Under the pieces are notes generated by a model that had not been told where the DNA came from, did no database searches, and was given only the letters and a program-made list of their open reading frames with translations. Source: CAYNVS01 sp964400725 (lineage in GTDB: Bacteria > Myxococcota_A > SURF-8 > CAYNVS01). Taken from it: DNA of 64,000 bases. Each line of letters starts with the position of its first letter. The stretch's first letter is position 1. The stretch spans positions 50,740 to 114,739 of the forward strand of contig CAYNVS010000008.1 of assembly GCA_964400725.1 (NCBI GenBank), given 5' to 3'. Below, piece by piece: positions 35,494 to 44,366 of the stretch. Both the position numbers and the translations under genes were made by a program.

Positions 35494-36977
35494 AAGAACT
35501 GACTCAAAGGGAAAAGCGGCTGCTTGCGCTCGCGATAGCGGCCGCGGCTGCGGCTAGGTTTTTGGCTCCGGCGCGGCTCGTGATGGCGTTTTCCGGCTAT
35601 TCGATAATAGATCAAGCTATTACTCTGACCCCGTATAAGTACGGCGCGGCAGGGCCGGTGTTTTACAATGTTATTTTTAAATTTATTCAGCCGTCCACCG
35701 AGGCGTTTTTACGCGTCAACAGCGCGGTCGGAGCGCTTACGGTAATTGCCTCCGCCTTTTTTGCGGGGAAGCTCTTTAAGGAGCGTTACGCCGCTTTGAC
35801 GGCGGCTGTACTGGTCGGTTTGTCCCCCTTTTTCATCCGCGATCACAACAGCGAATCAAACATAGTCCCCGCCGCGCTTTTTCTTTTAACGGGGCTGACG
35901 TTATTCATTCACGCGCTCGACGAAAACAATCTTTTCGTCGCGTTTACGAGCGTATGCGTTTTGGTTTTCTCCGCGATGTTCCGCGAGTGGTTCGCGCTGC
36001 TTACGCCGGTCGTATTGCTTTTGCTCTACTGGGGGAGAGATTGCGCGGGAAACTCTAAAGCCTTCCGATTGCTGCGCATAACGCTCGGACTTTACTTGAT
36101 TTTAATATCCGCGCCCGCGGTTTATCTGTATTATTTCTACGCCGCCGGCTCGTCGTTCGACGGAATGTCTCCAGTGTCGGCGATTCCCGGTTATTTGGCG
36201 GCGTTTTTCGATCATACGCGCAATCTTCTTTTTAATCCGCGCCTCACGCCTGCAATATACATCATTCTAATTTTGTTGGCCTTTTTTGCGTCCGACCGGC
36301 GGAGAAAAAAAGCGGTCGCCGCGCTTTTCGCAACGGGGGTTTTATTTTTTTCCGTTTATCAAATCGACGAGCCCAGCGTCTCGCGTCCGAGGCTTCAGGC
36401 GCCGTACCTGCTTTTCGTCTCGCTTATCGCCGCGCTCGGCTGCGCTTCGCTTTTTACGGCTATTCAAAAAAAATATATCTCCGCGCTTATTATAATTTTC
36501 GGAGCTCTTTCATTCGTTCCGCCCGCGTTGACTTTTTTTGAAAAAAACAACGAAGATTACGAAAACGAAATGATCGCCGCCGGTTATTCGCTCCTGCCTA
36601 AAAACGCGGTTTTAATAAGAGCCGGTTTGGGCGACGAAGGCTGGCGCAAAGGAATTTTTTATTCGTACCCCGATTACGATTTGAAAATTAAAAGACCGGA
36701 CGTAAAAGCGGAAACCATTGGCAATTACGAGGCGGCCAAAAGCGAGTATGAAGGAAGACCGAAGGTTTTTTATCTCGGTATGCGCTGTTACGCCGCGCTC
36801 AAAGGGCGTCCGTTCGAGACGACGAACGGAATGCTCCCGGCGTGCGCCGCGTTTATGGCGCAGCGCAAATTAAAGCCGCTGCTTGTAAAAGAATTTCCAA
36901 ACCGCTTCGACGGCGAATTTTTCGATTACCCGCACAGCGAGTCGATTAAACTCGGTTACTATTTGACGGAAAATTGA
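35451..36977 (+). CDS. GT-C family membrane glycosyltransferase-like protein (ArnT/PMT type), 5' end in doubt
   Basis: The product has 508 residues as an independent frame, starting at a TTG with no ribosome site. It has about eleven hydrophobic helices and a luminal loop after the first full helix, with an acidic residue (GYSIIDQAITL) where GT-C enzymes keep their catalytic Asp. The soluble C-terminal region (about 380-508) is typical of the PMT/ArnT group. It probably transfers a sugar from a polyprenyl phosphate donor outside the inner membrane. The frame is open back to 35376 but has no ATG. The helix LFFYVAAILGLFVFAAV starts upstream of the TTG. This suggests that the real N-terminus lies in the TPR gene, by fusion or frameshifting. 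Confidence 0.72.
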   Translation: MGLFVFAAVCFAQLKELTQREKRLLALAIAAAAAARFLAPARLVMAFSGYSIIDQAITLTPYKYGAAGPVFYNVIFKFIQPSTEAFLRVNSAVGALTVIASAFFAGKLFKERYAALTAAVLVGLSPFFIRDHNSESNIVPAALFLLTGLTLFIHALDENNLFVAFTSVCVLVFSAMFREWFALLTPVVLLLLYWGRDCAGNSKAFRLLRITLGLYLILISAPAVYLYYFYAAGSSFDGMSPVSAIPGYLAAFFDHTRNLLFNPRLTPAIYIILILLAFFASDRRRKKAVAALFATGVLFFSVYQIDEPSVSRPRLQAPYLLFVSLIAALGCASLFTAIQKKYISALIIIFGALSFVPPALTFFEKNNEDYENEMIAAGYSLLPKNAVLIRAGLGDEGWRKGIFYSYPDYDLKIKRPDVKAETIGNYEAAKSEYEGRPKVFYLGMRCYAALKGRPFETTNGMLPACAAFMAQRKLKPLLVKEFPNRFDGEFFDYPHSESIKLGYYLTEN

Positions 36978-37199
36978 CGGCAAAAAAACTTTGAGCGCGT
37001 TTTTCGCGAAAAAAAGCTCTCTCGGCGACGCGCAAAATTCCGCGTCATATTTTTTTTCTTTTTCGCCTGCATTATTTCTTGAAGTTTGCTTTCTATTGAT
37101 TTAAAGAATTTATGCGAAGGAAAGCAAAAGCAGCCTATCGCGGTTTAGATTATGTTAATAATTTTAACTGTCGGCGCTTTTCTGAAAGGAGAGTTTTAA

Positions 37200-38312
37200 A
37201 TGAGCGATATGACCGGTCTTAAAAAGACGCCGTTCTATGATATACACGTCAAATACGGAGCGAAGCTCGTTCCGTTTGCCGGGTATATCATGCCGGTTCA
37301 ATACGAAGGCATTCTCGACGAGCATAAAACCGTCCGCGAAGCCGTCGGTTTGTTCGACGTAAGCCATATGGGCGAAATTTTCGTTACGGGCGAATTCGCC
37401 GTCGATGCGGTAAACCATATTGTAACCAACGACGTCCGCCAGCTTAAAATCGGGCAGGCGCTCTACACGCCTATGATGTACCCGCACGGAGGCATCGTGG
37501 ACGATCTGCTCGTTTACAAATGCGCCGAAAACAGACTTCTGCTCGTCGTAAACGCCAGCAACGTAGATAAGGACTACGCGTGGATTTGCGAGAACCTTAT
37601 TAAAGGCGCGAAGGCCGACAATCAAAGCGAAAACTGGGCGCAGCTCGCGCTTCAGGGGCGCTACGCCGAGAAAATAATCAAAAAACTATCCGAATATCCG
37701 GTCGAGTCGATAGCCTACTACCACTTTGCGGAAAACGTAACCGTGGCGGGCGCGAACGTTCTGCTCTCCCGCACCGGCTACACCGGAGAAGACGGCTTCG
37801 AGCTTTACTTCGACCCCAAAGACGCGGAAAAAGTTTACTTGGCTCTTATGACCGCGGGCGAAGAGTTCGGAATCAAGCCTATAGGCTTAGGCGCGCGAGA
37901 CACTTTGCGCCTCGAATCGCGCATGGTGCTTTACGGAAACGACATAACCGACAAGACCAACCCCGTCGAAGCCGGAATCGGGTGGACGGTTAAGCTTGAC
38001 AAAGAAGAGTTTATCGGTAAAGACAAATGTATTGAAGATAAAGCCGCTCCCAAGCGCAGACTGGTCGGCTTAAAAATGTTGGAACCCGGCATACCGCGCC
38101 AGCATTATCCGGTATTCGTCGGCGAAGCGGACGAAACGGCTTCCGGAGAGGTTACCAGCGGAACCATGTCGCCGACGCTTAAAGAACCGATAGCTTTGGC
38201 TTACGTTCCGTTCGGCAGCCATAAGGAAGGAACGGAAATCTGGGTTGAAATCCACAAGAAACGCCGGAAGGCGGTCGTGGTCAAAACGCCGTTCTACAAA
38301 CGTTCGTACTAG
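37200..38312 (+). CDS. gcvT: Glycine cleavage system T protein (aminomethyltransferase)
   Basis: The product has 370 residues. It takes the aminomethyl group from H-protein and passes the methylene to tetrahydrofolate, releasing ammonia. Family marks are FAGYIMPVQYEGI and DVSHMGEI near the N-terminus, LSRTGYTGEDGFELYF (folate-binding region), and a C-terminal barrel ending in VVVKTPFYKRSY. GAAAGGAGAG is a good ribosome site 5 nt before the ATG. It is the first gene of the operon gcvT-gcvH-gcvPA-gcvPB. I saw no glycine riboswitch in the 222-nt leader region. Confidence 0.97.
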   Translation: MSDMTGLKKTPFYDIHVKYGAKLVPFAGYIMPVQYEGILDEHKTVREAVGLFDVSHMGEIFVTGEFAVDAVNHIVTNDVRQLKIGQALYTPMMYPHGGIVDDLLVYKCAENRLLLVVNASNVDKDYAWICENLIKGAKADNQSENWAQLALQGRYAEKIIKKLSEYPVESIAYYHFAENVTVAGANVLLSRTGYTGEDGFELYFDPKDAEKVYLALMTAGEEFGIKPIGLGARDTLRLESRMVLYGNDITDKTNPVEAGIGWTVKLDKEEFIGKDKCIEDKAAPKRRLVGLKMLEPGIPRQHYPVFVGEADETASGEVTSGTMSPTLKEPIALAYVPFGSHKEGTEIWVEIHKKRRKAVVVKTPFYKRSY

Positions 38313-38375
38313 TTTACAAACAAAAGTTTTTAAGGCATTATAACCAAAACTTTTCACACGCAAGGAGTTTATTTA

Positions 38376-38771
38376 ATGAAGCTGATAATACCGGAAGATT
38401 TGCTTTTTACGAAAGACCACGAGTGGGCGAGAGTAGAGGAAGAAATAGTAACGGCCGGCATTTCCGATTTCGCGCAGCAGCAGCTGGGCGACATAGTTTA
38501 TCTCGAACTCCCGGAGGAAGGCGAGGAAGTAAAGCAGGGAGAGCCGATGGGCGTCGTAGAGTCCACTAAGGGCGCGAACGACATTTACGCTCCGGTCTCC
38601 GGCACGATAGTCGAAGTCAACACCGCTCTCATCGACAGCCCTGAAATCATCAACGACGACTCGTACGACGACGGCTGGCTCGTCCGCATTGAAATATCGG
38701 ACAAAAAAGAGCTTAAAAATCTGCTGACTCCGGAAGAGTACAAAGATTTCTGCGAGCAGGAGGAGCACTAG
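38376..38771 (+). CDS. gcvH: Glycine cleavage system H protein
   Basis: This is the 131-residue lipoyl carrier that shuttles the aminomethyl group between P, T and L proteins. The lipoylation Lys lies in VESTKGANDIYAPVSG. The typical N-terminal TKDHEWARVEEEIVTAGISD and the C-terminal LLTPEEYKDFC are present. AAGGAG precedes the ATG. It is second in the gcv operon, 63 nt after gcvT. Confidence 0.97.
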   Translation: MKLIIPEDLLFTKDHEWARVEEEIVTAGISDFAQQQLGDIVYLELPEEGEEVKQGEPMGVVESTKGANDIYAPVSGTIVEVNTALIDSPEIINDDSYDDGWLVRIEISDKKELKNLLTPEEYKDFCEQEEH

Positions 38772-38896
38772 CGCCCCGAAGCCCCCGATAAACGACTACA
38801 TTTACAGGCCGCGGGACTGCGGGACGGTCGGGCGAAAGCCTCTGACCCCGTATTCTTGTCGGCTTGTTTTGCTTTAAAAAAAGGAGATGCGCCGCA

Positions 38897-40240
38897 ATGC
38901 GTTATTTACCGCACACCGAAGAGGAAATTAAGCAGATGCTTCAAACGGCGGGCGCGGGAAGCGTAGAGGAGCTTTTCGCTTCCATTCCCAAGCCGCTTCA
39001 ACATGGGAAACCGCTCGCGCTGGGCGAGCCGATGAGCGAGCTTGAGACTTTGCGAAAAGTCGAATCTCTGGCGGACGAAAATAAAAGTTTCGCCATGAAG
39101 CGCTTTCTTTCCGCGGGTTATCCCTCGCACTTCGCGCCGTCGTTCATCGACCAGACGCTTCTGCGCAGCGAGTTCTACACAGCATATACTCCGTATCAGC
39201 CCGAAATAAGCCAAGGGACGCTTCAAGGAATTTTCGAGTTCCAAAGCATGACCGCCGCGCTGTTAGGTCTCGACGTCGCGAACGCGTCGATGTACGACGG
39301 AGCCACGGCGACCGCCGAAGCGGCTCTTATGGCCAAGCGCGTTTTGAAGGACAAACGGAAGAAGGTAATTCTCGTTAAAAACGTTCATCCGGAGTGGCGC
39401 GAAGTCGTTCACACCTATTTAGTCGAGTCGGGCGAGCATATCGTCGAGGTTGATTTCGACCATGCGACCGGCTTGACCGACAGAACGGCGATAGCCGCGC
39501 AGCTTGACGCCGACGCCGCGTGCGTAATCGCGTCGCTGCCGTCGTTCTTCGGAACCGTCGAAGATTTTACCGATTTGGCGAAAGCCGTTCACGACAACGG
39601 CTCGCTCTTAATAATCGCGGTTCCCGAACCCGTAGCGCTGGGCGAGATTAAAAGCCCCGGCCAAATGGGCGCGGACATAGCGGTCGGCGACGGAATCGGC
39701 CTGTTGGGCGCGCTTAACTTCGGCGGCCCGGGCGTAGGTCTCTTCGCAACAAAGAAAGAATACGTCCGCCAAATGCCGGGGCGCCTTGCGGGCGTTACTA
39801 CCGACGCGAACGGCAGACGCGGCTTCGTCCTTACTCTCGCCACGCGCGAGCAGCATATCCGCCGCGAAAAAGCGACGAGCAACATCTGCACCAACCACGG
39901 CCTTATGGCTCTCGCCTTCTCGATGGCGCTGGCATGGTGGGGCAAAAACGGGCTGCCCGAACTTTCGCGTCAAAACCGCGCCAAGTTTGAATATCTCAAG
40001 GGCGCGCTGGCCGCAAAAGGAGTCAGGCCGGCCTTTACCGGAGCCTGCTACAACGAGGCGGTCTTTAAAATTAACGGCAACGCGCGCGAAACCGTCGAGC
40101 GGCTCGCCGAAACCAAAGGCGTAATCGCCGGGTTCCCGCTGTCGTATTACTACCCGCAGCTCGGCGACGACCTCCTGTTGACGGCGGTCAACGAGCTCGC
40201 GACGAAAGAAGACATCGACGAACTGATTTCGCTTCTTTAG
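38897..40240 (+). CDS. gcvPA: Glycine dehydrogenase (decarboxylating), subunit 1
   Basis: The product has 447 residues and is the N-terminal half of the P protein in organisms that split it. It has the start YLPHTEEEIKQML, SQGTLQGIFEFQSM and DGATATAEAALMA, and a central GGPGVGLFATKKEYVRQMPGR. With subunit 2 it decarboxylates glycine. AAGGAG (38881-38886) supports the ATG at 38897; an upstream in-frame ATG at 38864 has no such site. Confidence 0.96.
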   Translation: MRYLPHTEEEIKQMLQTAGAGSVEELFASIPKPLQHGKPLALGEPMSELETLRKVESLADENKSFAMKRFLSAGYPSHFAPSFIDQTLLRSEFYTAYTPYQPEISQGTLQGIFEFQSMTAALLGLDVANASMYDGATATAEAALMAKRVLKDKRKKVILVKNVHPEWREVVHTYLVESGEHIVEVDFDHATGLTDRTAIAAQLDADAACVIASLPSFFGTVEDFTDLAKAVHDNGSLLIIAVPEPVALGEIKSPGQMGADIAVGDGIGLLGALNFGGPGVGLFATKKEYVRQMPGRLAGVTTDANGRRGFVLTLATREQHIRREKATSNICTNHGLMALAFSMALAWWGKNGLPELSRQNRAKFEYLKGALAAKGVRPAFTGACYNEAVFKINGNARETVERLAETKGVIAGFPLSYYYPQLGDDLLLTAVNELATKEDIDELISLL

Positions 40241-40276
40241 TCCGCGTTAAACACACTCATTTTTTGGAGCAGAAAA

Positions 40277-41776
40277 ATGACCGAATATAAATCAAGAGGA
40301 ACCAACGGGCTCGTTATGGAAGAGCCTCTGTTGATAGAAAACAGCCGCGAAGGGCGCTCGTCCTACTGTCTGCCCAAACTAGACGTTCCGGCTCCGGCGC
40401 CGCTAGAAGGCTCGCTCGCGAAAGAGAAAGCGGGCCTCGAAGGCCTGCCGCAGCTCTCCGAAGTGGAGATTGTGCGCCATTACTTCAGGCTGTCCCAGTG
40501 GAACTACAACCTCGACGGCGGCTTCTATCCGCTGGGCAGCTGCACCATGAAGCACAACCCGAAGGTCAACGAGAAGGTCGCCCGCAACGGCAAGCTGGTC
40601 AATACGCATCCGCTCGATCCGCACAGCGCGACGCAGGGAAACCTTCGGCTGGTAGCCGAGCTTGAAAACGCTCTGGCGGAGATTTCCGGCATGGACGCGG
40701 TTACCGTATGGCCAGCCGCTGGCGCGCACGGCGAGCTTACCGGCATTATGATAATCCGCGCATATCATATAGATAAAGGCAAGCGCCGCCATAAAATCAT
40801 CATTCCCGACACCGCGCACGGCACAAACCCCGCATCCTCAGCGCTTGCAGGCTTCGAGGTCGTGGGCGTTAAAACCGGCCCCGACGGTTATTTGCTTCCA
40901 GAGACCGTGGCCGAGATAATGGACGAAGACACCGCCGCGATTATGATTACCAACCCCAACACGCTGGGCATATTCGAGGCAAAGATTAAAGAAGTCGCCG
41001 AAATCGTTCACGCCAAGGGCGGGCTGGTTTACATGGACGGCGCGAACCTCAACGCGCTGATGGGTTACGTCCGCCCCGGCGACATCGGCGTTGACGTTAT
41101 GCACTTCAATCTGCACAAAACCTTCTCCACTCCGCACGGCGGCGGCGGCCCCGGCAGCGGCCCGGTAGGCGTTAAAAGCCATTTGGCCGCGTTCCTTCCC
41201 ACTCCGATAGTTAAAAACGAGGGCGGAAAATTTGTCGTTCATTACCATGCCGAAAAATCAATCGGCCGAGTGCGCGGAGCGTTCGGCAACTTCGGAATAA
41301 TGCTGCGCGCATACGCGTATATTACCGAGCTTGGCGGCGCGGGGCTTAAAGCCTCCACCGAGATGGCGGTATTGAACGCAAATTACATATGGAACCGCCT
41401 GAAAGGGCATTACCACCTCGCTTATACCGGACGGCCGCTGCACGAATGCGTTTTCTCGGATAAAACGCAAAAAGACGAGAACGACATATCGAACCTCGAC
41501 ATAGTGAAGAGGCTTATCGACAAGGGATACCATCCGCCGACGATGAGTTTCCCGCTAATAGTTCACGGCGCGCTTATGATTGAGCCGACCGAAACGGAGA
41601 GCAAGCAGGAGATAGACGACTTCTGCGACGCTATGATACAGATTGCGCAAGAAGCCAAGGAAAACGCGCAAACCTTGAAGGACTCGCCTAAAACTGCCTT
41701 CAGGAGAAGACTCGACGACGTAAAGGCGGCGCGAAAGCCCGTCCTTACTTGGTTCGATTTGGCGGAAAACGGCTAA
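40277..41776 (+). CDS. gcvPB: Glycine dehydrogenase (decarboxylating), subunit 2
   Basis: The product has 499 residues and carries the PLP-binding Lys in HFNLHKTFSTPHGGGGPGSG. Other motifs are FYPLGSCTMKHNPK and AAGAHGELTGIMII. It forms the heterodimeric P protein with GcvPA. It is the last gene of the gcv operon, 36 nt after gcvPA, and is followed by a terminator at 41788. Lipoamide dehydrogenase (L protein) is not encoded here. Confidence 0.97.
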   Translation: MTEYKSRGTNGLVMEEPLLIENSREGRSSYCLPKLDVPAPAPLEGSLAKEKAGLEGLPQLSEVEIVRHYFRLSQWNYNLDGGFYPLGSCTMKHNPKVNEKVARNGKLVNTHPLDPHSATQGNLRLVAELENALAEISGMDAVTVWPAAGAHGELTGIMIIRAYHIDKGKRRHKIIIPDTAHGTNPASSALAGFEVVGVKTGPDGYLLPETVAEIMDEDTAAIMITNPNTLGIFEAKIKEVAEIVHAKGGLVYMDGANLNALMGYVRPGDIGVDVMHFNLHKTFSTPHGGGGPGSGPVGVKSHLAAFLPTPIVKNEGGKFVVHYHAEKSIGRVRGAFGNFGIMLRAYAYITELGGAGLKASTEMAVLNANYIWNRLKGHYHLAYTGRPLHECVFSDKTQKDENDISNLDIVKRLIDKGYHPPTMSFPLIVHGALMIEPTETESKQEIDDFCDAMIQIAQEAKENAQTLKDSPKTAFRRRLDDVKAARKPVLTWFDLAENG

Positions 41777-41787
41777 TTATTTACATA

Positions 41788-41822
41788 CGGCGTCGTTTAA
41801 AAACGGCGCCGATTTTATTTTT
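41788..41822 (+). terminator. Terminator after the gcv operon
   Basis: CGGCGTCGTT pairs with AACGGCGCCG (10 bp with one G-U pair, 4-nt loop), followed by ATTTTATTTTT. It separates gcvPB from the RNase E/G gene. Confidence 0.75.
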
Positions 41823-41845
41823 GACGCTATAAAAGACGGGAAACG

Positions 41846-43480
41846 ATGATGGACAAGACCATTCTGGTCATTAATGCGACGGCCGAGGAAACTCGCGTGG
41901 CGCTGCTCGAATCGGGCAACACCGCCGAGTTGCTGATAGAACGCGAGAAGGACAGAGGGCTTTTGGGCAATATTTACAAAGGGCGCGTAGCGCGGGTATT
42001 GCCCGGAATGCAGGCCGCCTTTGTGGACATCGGACTTGAGCGCGCGGCCTTCCTTTACGTCGGAGATATAATACAAGACCCGATGGAAGCCGCGGAAGCC
42101 GCCGAAAAGCAGGAGGACGCCGAGGACGACCAGAGTCTCGACAGGGTGGAAAAAAGCCGCCGCGAGGAGCCTACGGGGGAAGAGCAGCAATCGCCGACCA
42201 TTACCGTGAGCGCCGAGGAGGCGGAGAGGCACGGAGCGATTGAAGACCTTTTGGAAGAGGGGCAGGAGCTGCTCGTGCAGGTTGTAAAAGATCCTATAGG
42301 CACCAAGGGCTGCCGCGTAAGCACGCACATAAGCCTCGCCGGCAGGCATCTCGTTTACATGCCTCTCGTCGATCACCTTGGCGTATCCCGACGCATCGCG
42401 GACAAGCGAGAGCGCGACCGCTTAAGCGCCGTCTTGAACCGTTTCCGCGAGCTCGAGAAAACCCCCGGCGGATTCATCGCCCGCACCGCCAGCGAAGGCG
42501 TCAGCGTTAAAAAACTGCGCAACGATATGCAGCTGTTGGTCAACCTTTGGCGCGAAATACAGAACAAGGCGCCAAAACGCCACGCGCCGGAGCTTCTCTA
42601 TGAGGAGCTCAATCTCGCGCTGCGCGCCGCCCGCGACCTCTTCACCAGCGACATCGACCGCCTTGTGGTGGACGAGCCGCGCACGTACGAAAAAATCGTA
42701 AACTTTATCGACCGTTACATGCCCAAACTCAAGCCGCTCGTCGAGCTTTATAAGGGCGTCGATCCGATTTTCGACCATTTCAGCGTCGAGATGGAAATCA
42801 ACCGCGCGCTAGGGCGCAAGGTTTGGCTGAAAAGCGGCGGCTATATAGTAATCGACCAAACCGAGGCGCTTACCGCGATCGACGTAAACACGGGGCGTTT
42901 CGTCGGCAAGCACAATTTGGAAGACACAATCCTCAAGACGAACATGGAGGCGGTGAAGGAGATAGTCGAGCAGCTGCGCCTGCGCAACCTGGGCGGCATA
43001 ATCATCGTCGATTTCATAGACATGGAGAAAGAGGCGAACCGCCAGAAGGTAATTGAGAGCCTGAAGGAGGAGCTGAAGCTCGACAAGGCGAAGACGCACG
43101 TAAGCGAAATATCGGAGCTTGGGCTTGTGCAGATGACCCGCAAGCGCGTGCGCGAGTCAATCGGCCACGTGTTGTGCGAGCCTTGCTTTTATTGCGACGG
43201 CAAAGGGTATTTAAAAAGCAAGACGAGCATTTGTTACGAGATATTCCGCGACATTAAGCGGCAGGCGCGCCTTATACGCGGCGACACGATAGTCGTCAAC
43301 GCTCACCCCGAAATTTGCGACATGATGTCGAACGAGGAGTCGCAGGGGCTCTCGAGGCTCGAGTCGGAGATAGACAAGAAGATATTTTTACGGTCGCTGC
43401 CGTACTTTCACGTTGAGCAGTACGAGGTGATGGAGCGCCAGCCGCACCATACCAACCTGTTCCGCAAAACGCGGAATTAG
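41846..43480 (+). CDS. rng: Ribonuclease E/G family endoribonuclease
   Basis: The product has 544 residues, the size of RNase G rather than RNase E. The S1 RNA-binding domain is near the N-terminus (LLGNIYKGRVARVLPGMQAAFVD, split in the family way). It carries an acidic, Glu/Asp-rich insertion of about 55 residues (about 78-130). The catalytic DNase I-like core has the metal Asp in AIDVNTGRFVG and IVDFIDME. The Zn-link motif is CEPCFYCDGKGY. It cleaves A/U-rich single-stranded RNA with 5'-monophosphates and takes part in rRNA maturation and mRNA decay. Two ATGs open the frame (41846, 41849). There is no extended C-terminal degradosome scaffold. Confidence 0.94.
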   Translation: MMDKTILVINATAEETRVALLESGNTAELLIEREKDRGLLGNIYKGRVARVLPGMQAAFVDIGLERAAFLYVGDIIQDPMEAAEAAEKQEDAEDDQSLDRVEKSRREEPTGEEQQSPTITVSAEEAERHGAIEDLLEEGQELLVQVVKDPIGTKGCRVSTHISLAGRHLVYMPLVDHLGVSRRIADKRERDRLSAVLNRFRELEKTPGGFIARTASEGVSVKKLRNDMQLLVNLWREIQNKAPKRHAPELLYEELNLALRAARDLFTSDIDRLVVDEPRTYEKIVNFIDRYMPKLKPLVELYKGVDPIFDHFSVEMEINRALGRKVWLKSGGYIVIDQTEALTAIDVNTGRFVGKHNLEDTILKTNMEAVKEIVEQLRLRNLGGIIIVDFIDMEKEANRQKVIESLKEELKLDKAKTHVSEISELGLVQMTRKRVRESIGHVLCEPCFYCDGKGYLKSKTSICYEIFRDIKRQARLIRGDTIVVNAHPEICDMMSNEESQGLSRLESEIDKKIFLRSLPYFHVEQYEVMERQPHHTNLFRKTRN

Positions 43481-43504
43481 CGTTAATTTGCCCGCAATTT
43501 TCTA

Positions 43505-43534
43505 AAAAAGGAGCCTTTCGGCTCCTTTTTATTT
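43505..43534 (+). terminator. Rho-independent terminator (bidirectional) after rng
   Basis: An 11-bp stem (AAAAAGGAGCC with GGCTCCTTTTT) with loop TTTC is followed by ATTTT. It lies between convergent genes and can serve both rng and the minus-strand lipoprotein gene, whose stop is at 43539. Confidence 0.9.
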
Positions 43535-43538
43535 TATG

Positions 43539-44321
43539 TTACGGCGTTATTTCGTAATCGGTTTTCATCGGCTCGTCGACGGCGTCTTCGTCGCCGCCAT
43601 AATAATCAAGTTTTTTTACTTGCCAGTTGCACGAGTTGGAAAGCATGCATTCAGCTTCGACGCAGCTAACAGTTTTCGATTTGTCTACAAGCCATTCGGT
43701 TTGCAAGTCGTCTATACCGAATTGGCTATAGCAAATACCAGAGCAGTATTCAATGTCGCTATTATCGTGATAGCCTTCATGTAGCAAATCGACAAAAGAC
43801 TGACAGCGAGCAATTAAATTAGCGCAGGCAATACGGCAGGGATTATCTGCGTCGGGACCTTCGCTTACTGGATTGCCGTCATTTCGGCATTCAGGCAAAT
43901 CAGCTGTTGCTACGTATTCCATCGTCAGCTCGCGCACCTTTTGATTCATTTCTTCGCAAGTCGAAAATTGAAGATAATCGTAAGAGCCTTTTTTATTGCA
44001 TACGTTAAGGCACGCTTCGCGAACGAACTGAAAATCGGTCAAACTAGGGTCGTAACCCGCAACTTCGCATTTCAATTCTGCGTCGCATTGAAGCAAGCAA
44101 TTCACGTTCTTGGACAACGGCAGATCGCGCGTTTTTTTCCATGTCATCGCTTCTTTGCAATAGTCGGGTGGACTGAACTCATAAAAGCTATCGCATAATA
44201 GTTCCTCGTACTCAAAATCTTCGTCGCTTTTTAAAGACTGCTTTTTATCTCCTCCGCAACTTGCAATGGACGCAAAAAGAAAAACCAGACTAAAAAGTTC
44301 TAAAAATTTCATGTGTCCCAT
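43539..44321 (-). CDS. Cys-rich lipoprotein with duplicated module
   Basis: The product has 260 residues. A signal peptide with lipobox (FASIASC) follows a short N-terminus. The mature part has two copies of a Cys module, C-3-C-5-C-(about 18)-C-3-C, in CLLQCDAELKC...CLNVC and CRIACANLIARC...CSGIC. This suggests two disulphide-linked helical hairpins. I know no family for it. AAGGAG lies 7-8 nt before the ATG at 44321; a second in-frame ATG is at 44312. It is 45 nt downstream of the phase-variable metalloprotease on the same strand and shares its A+T-rich composition, so the two probably form a pair. A role as partner or immunity protein for the protease is speculation. Confidence 0.7.
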   Translation of the reverse strand: MGHMKFLELFSLVFLFASIASCGGDKKQSLKSDEDFEYEELLCDSFYEFSPPDYCKEAMTWKKTRDLPLSKNVNCLLQCDAELKCEVAGYDPSLTDFQFVREACLNVCNKKGSYDYLQFSTCEEMNQKVRELTMEYVATADLPECRNDGNPVSEGPDADNPCRIACANLIARCQSFVDLLHEGYHDNSDIEYCSGICYSQFGIDDLQTEWLVDKSKTVSCVEAECMLSNSCNWQVKKLDYYGGDEDAVDEPMKTDYEITP

Positions 44322-44366
44322 AGATTGTCTCCTTTCCAGCTTTATAAGGTGAAACATTATTATGCC

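Noticed and set aside
36978..37199. Glycine riboswitch before gcvT
   Set aside because: No tandem aptamer with the expected GGAGAG-type conserved core was found in the leader.
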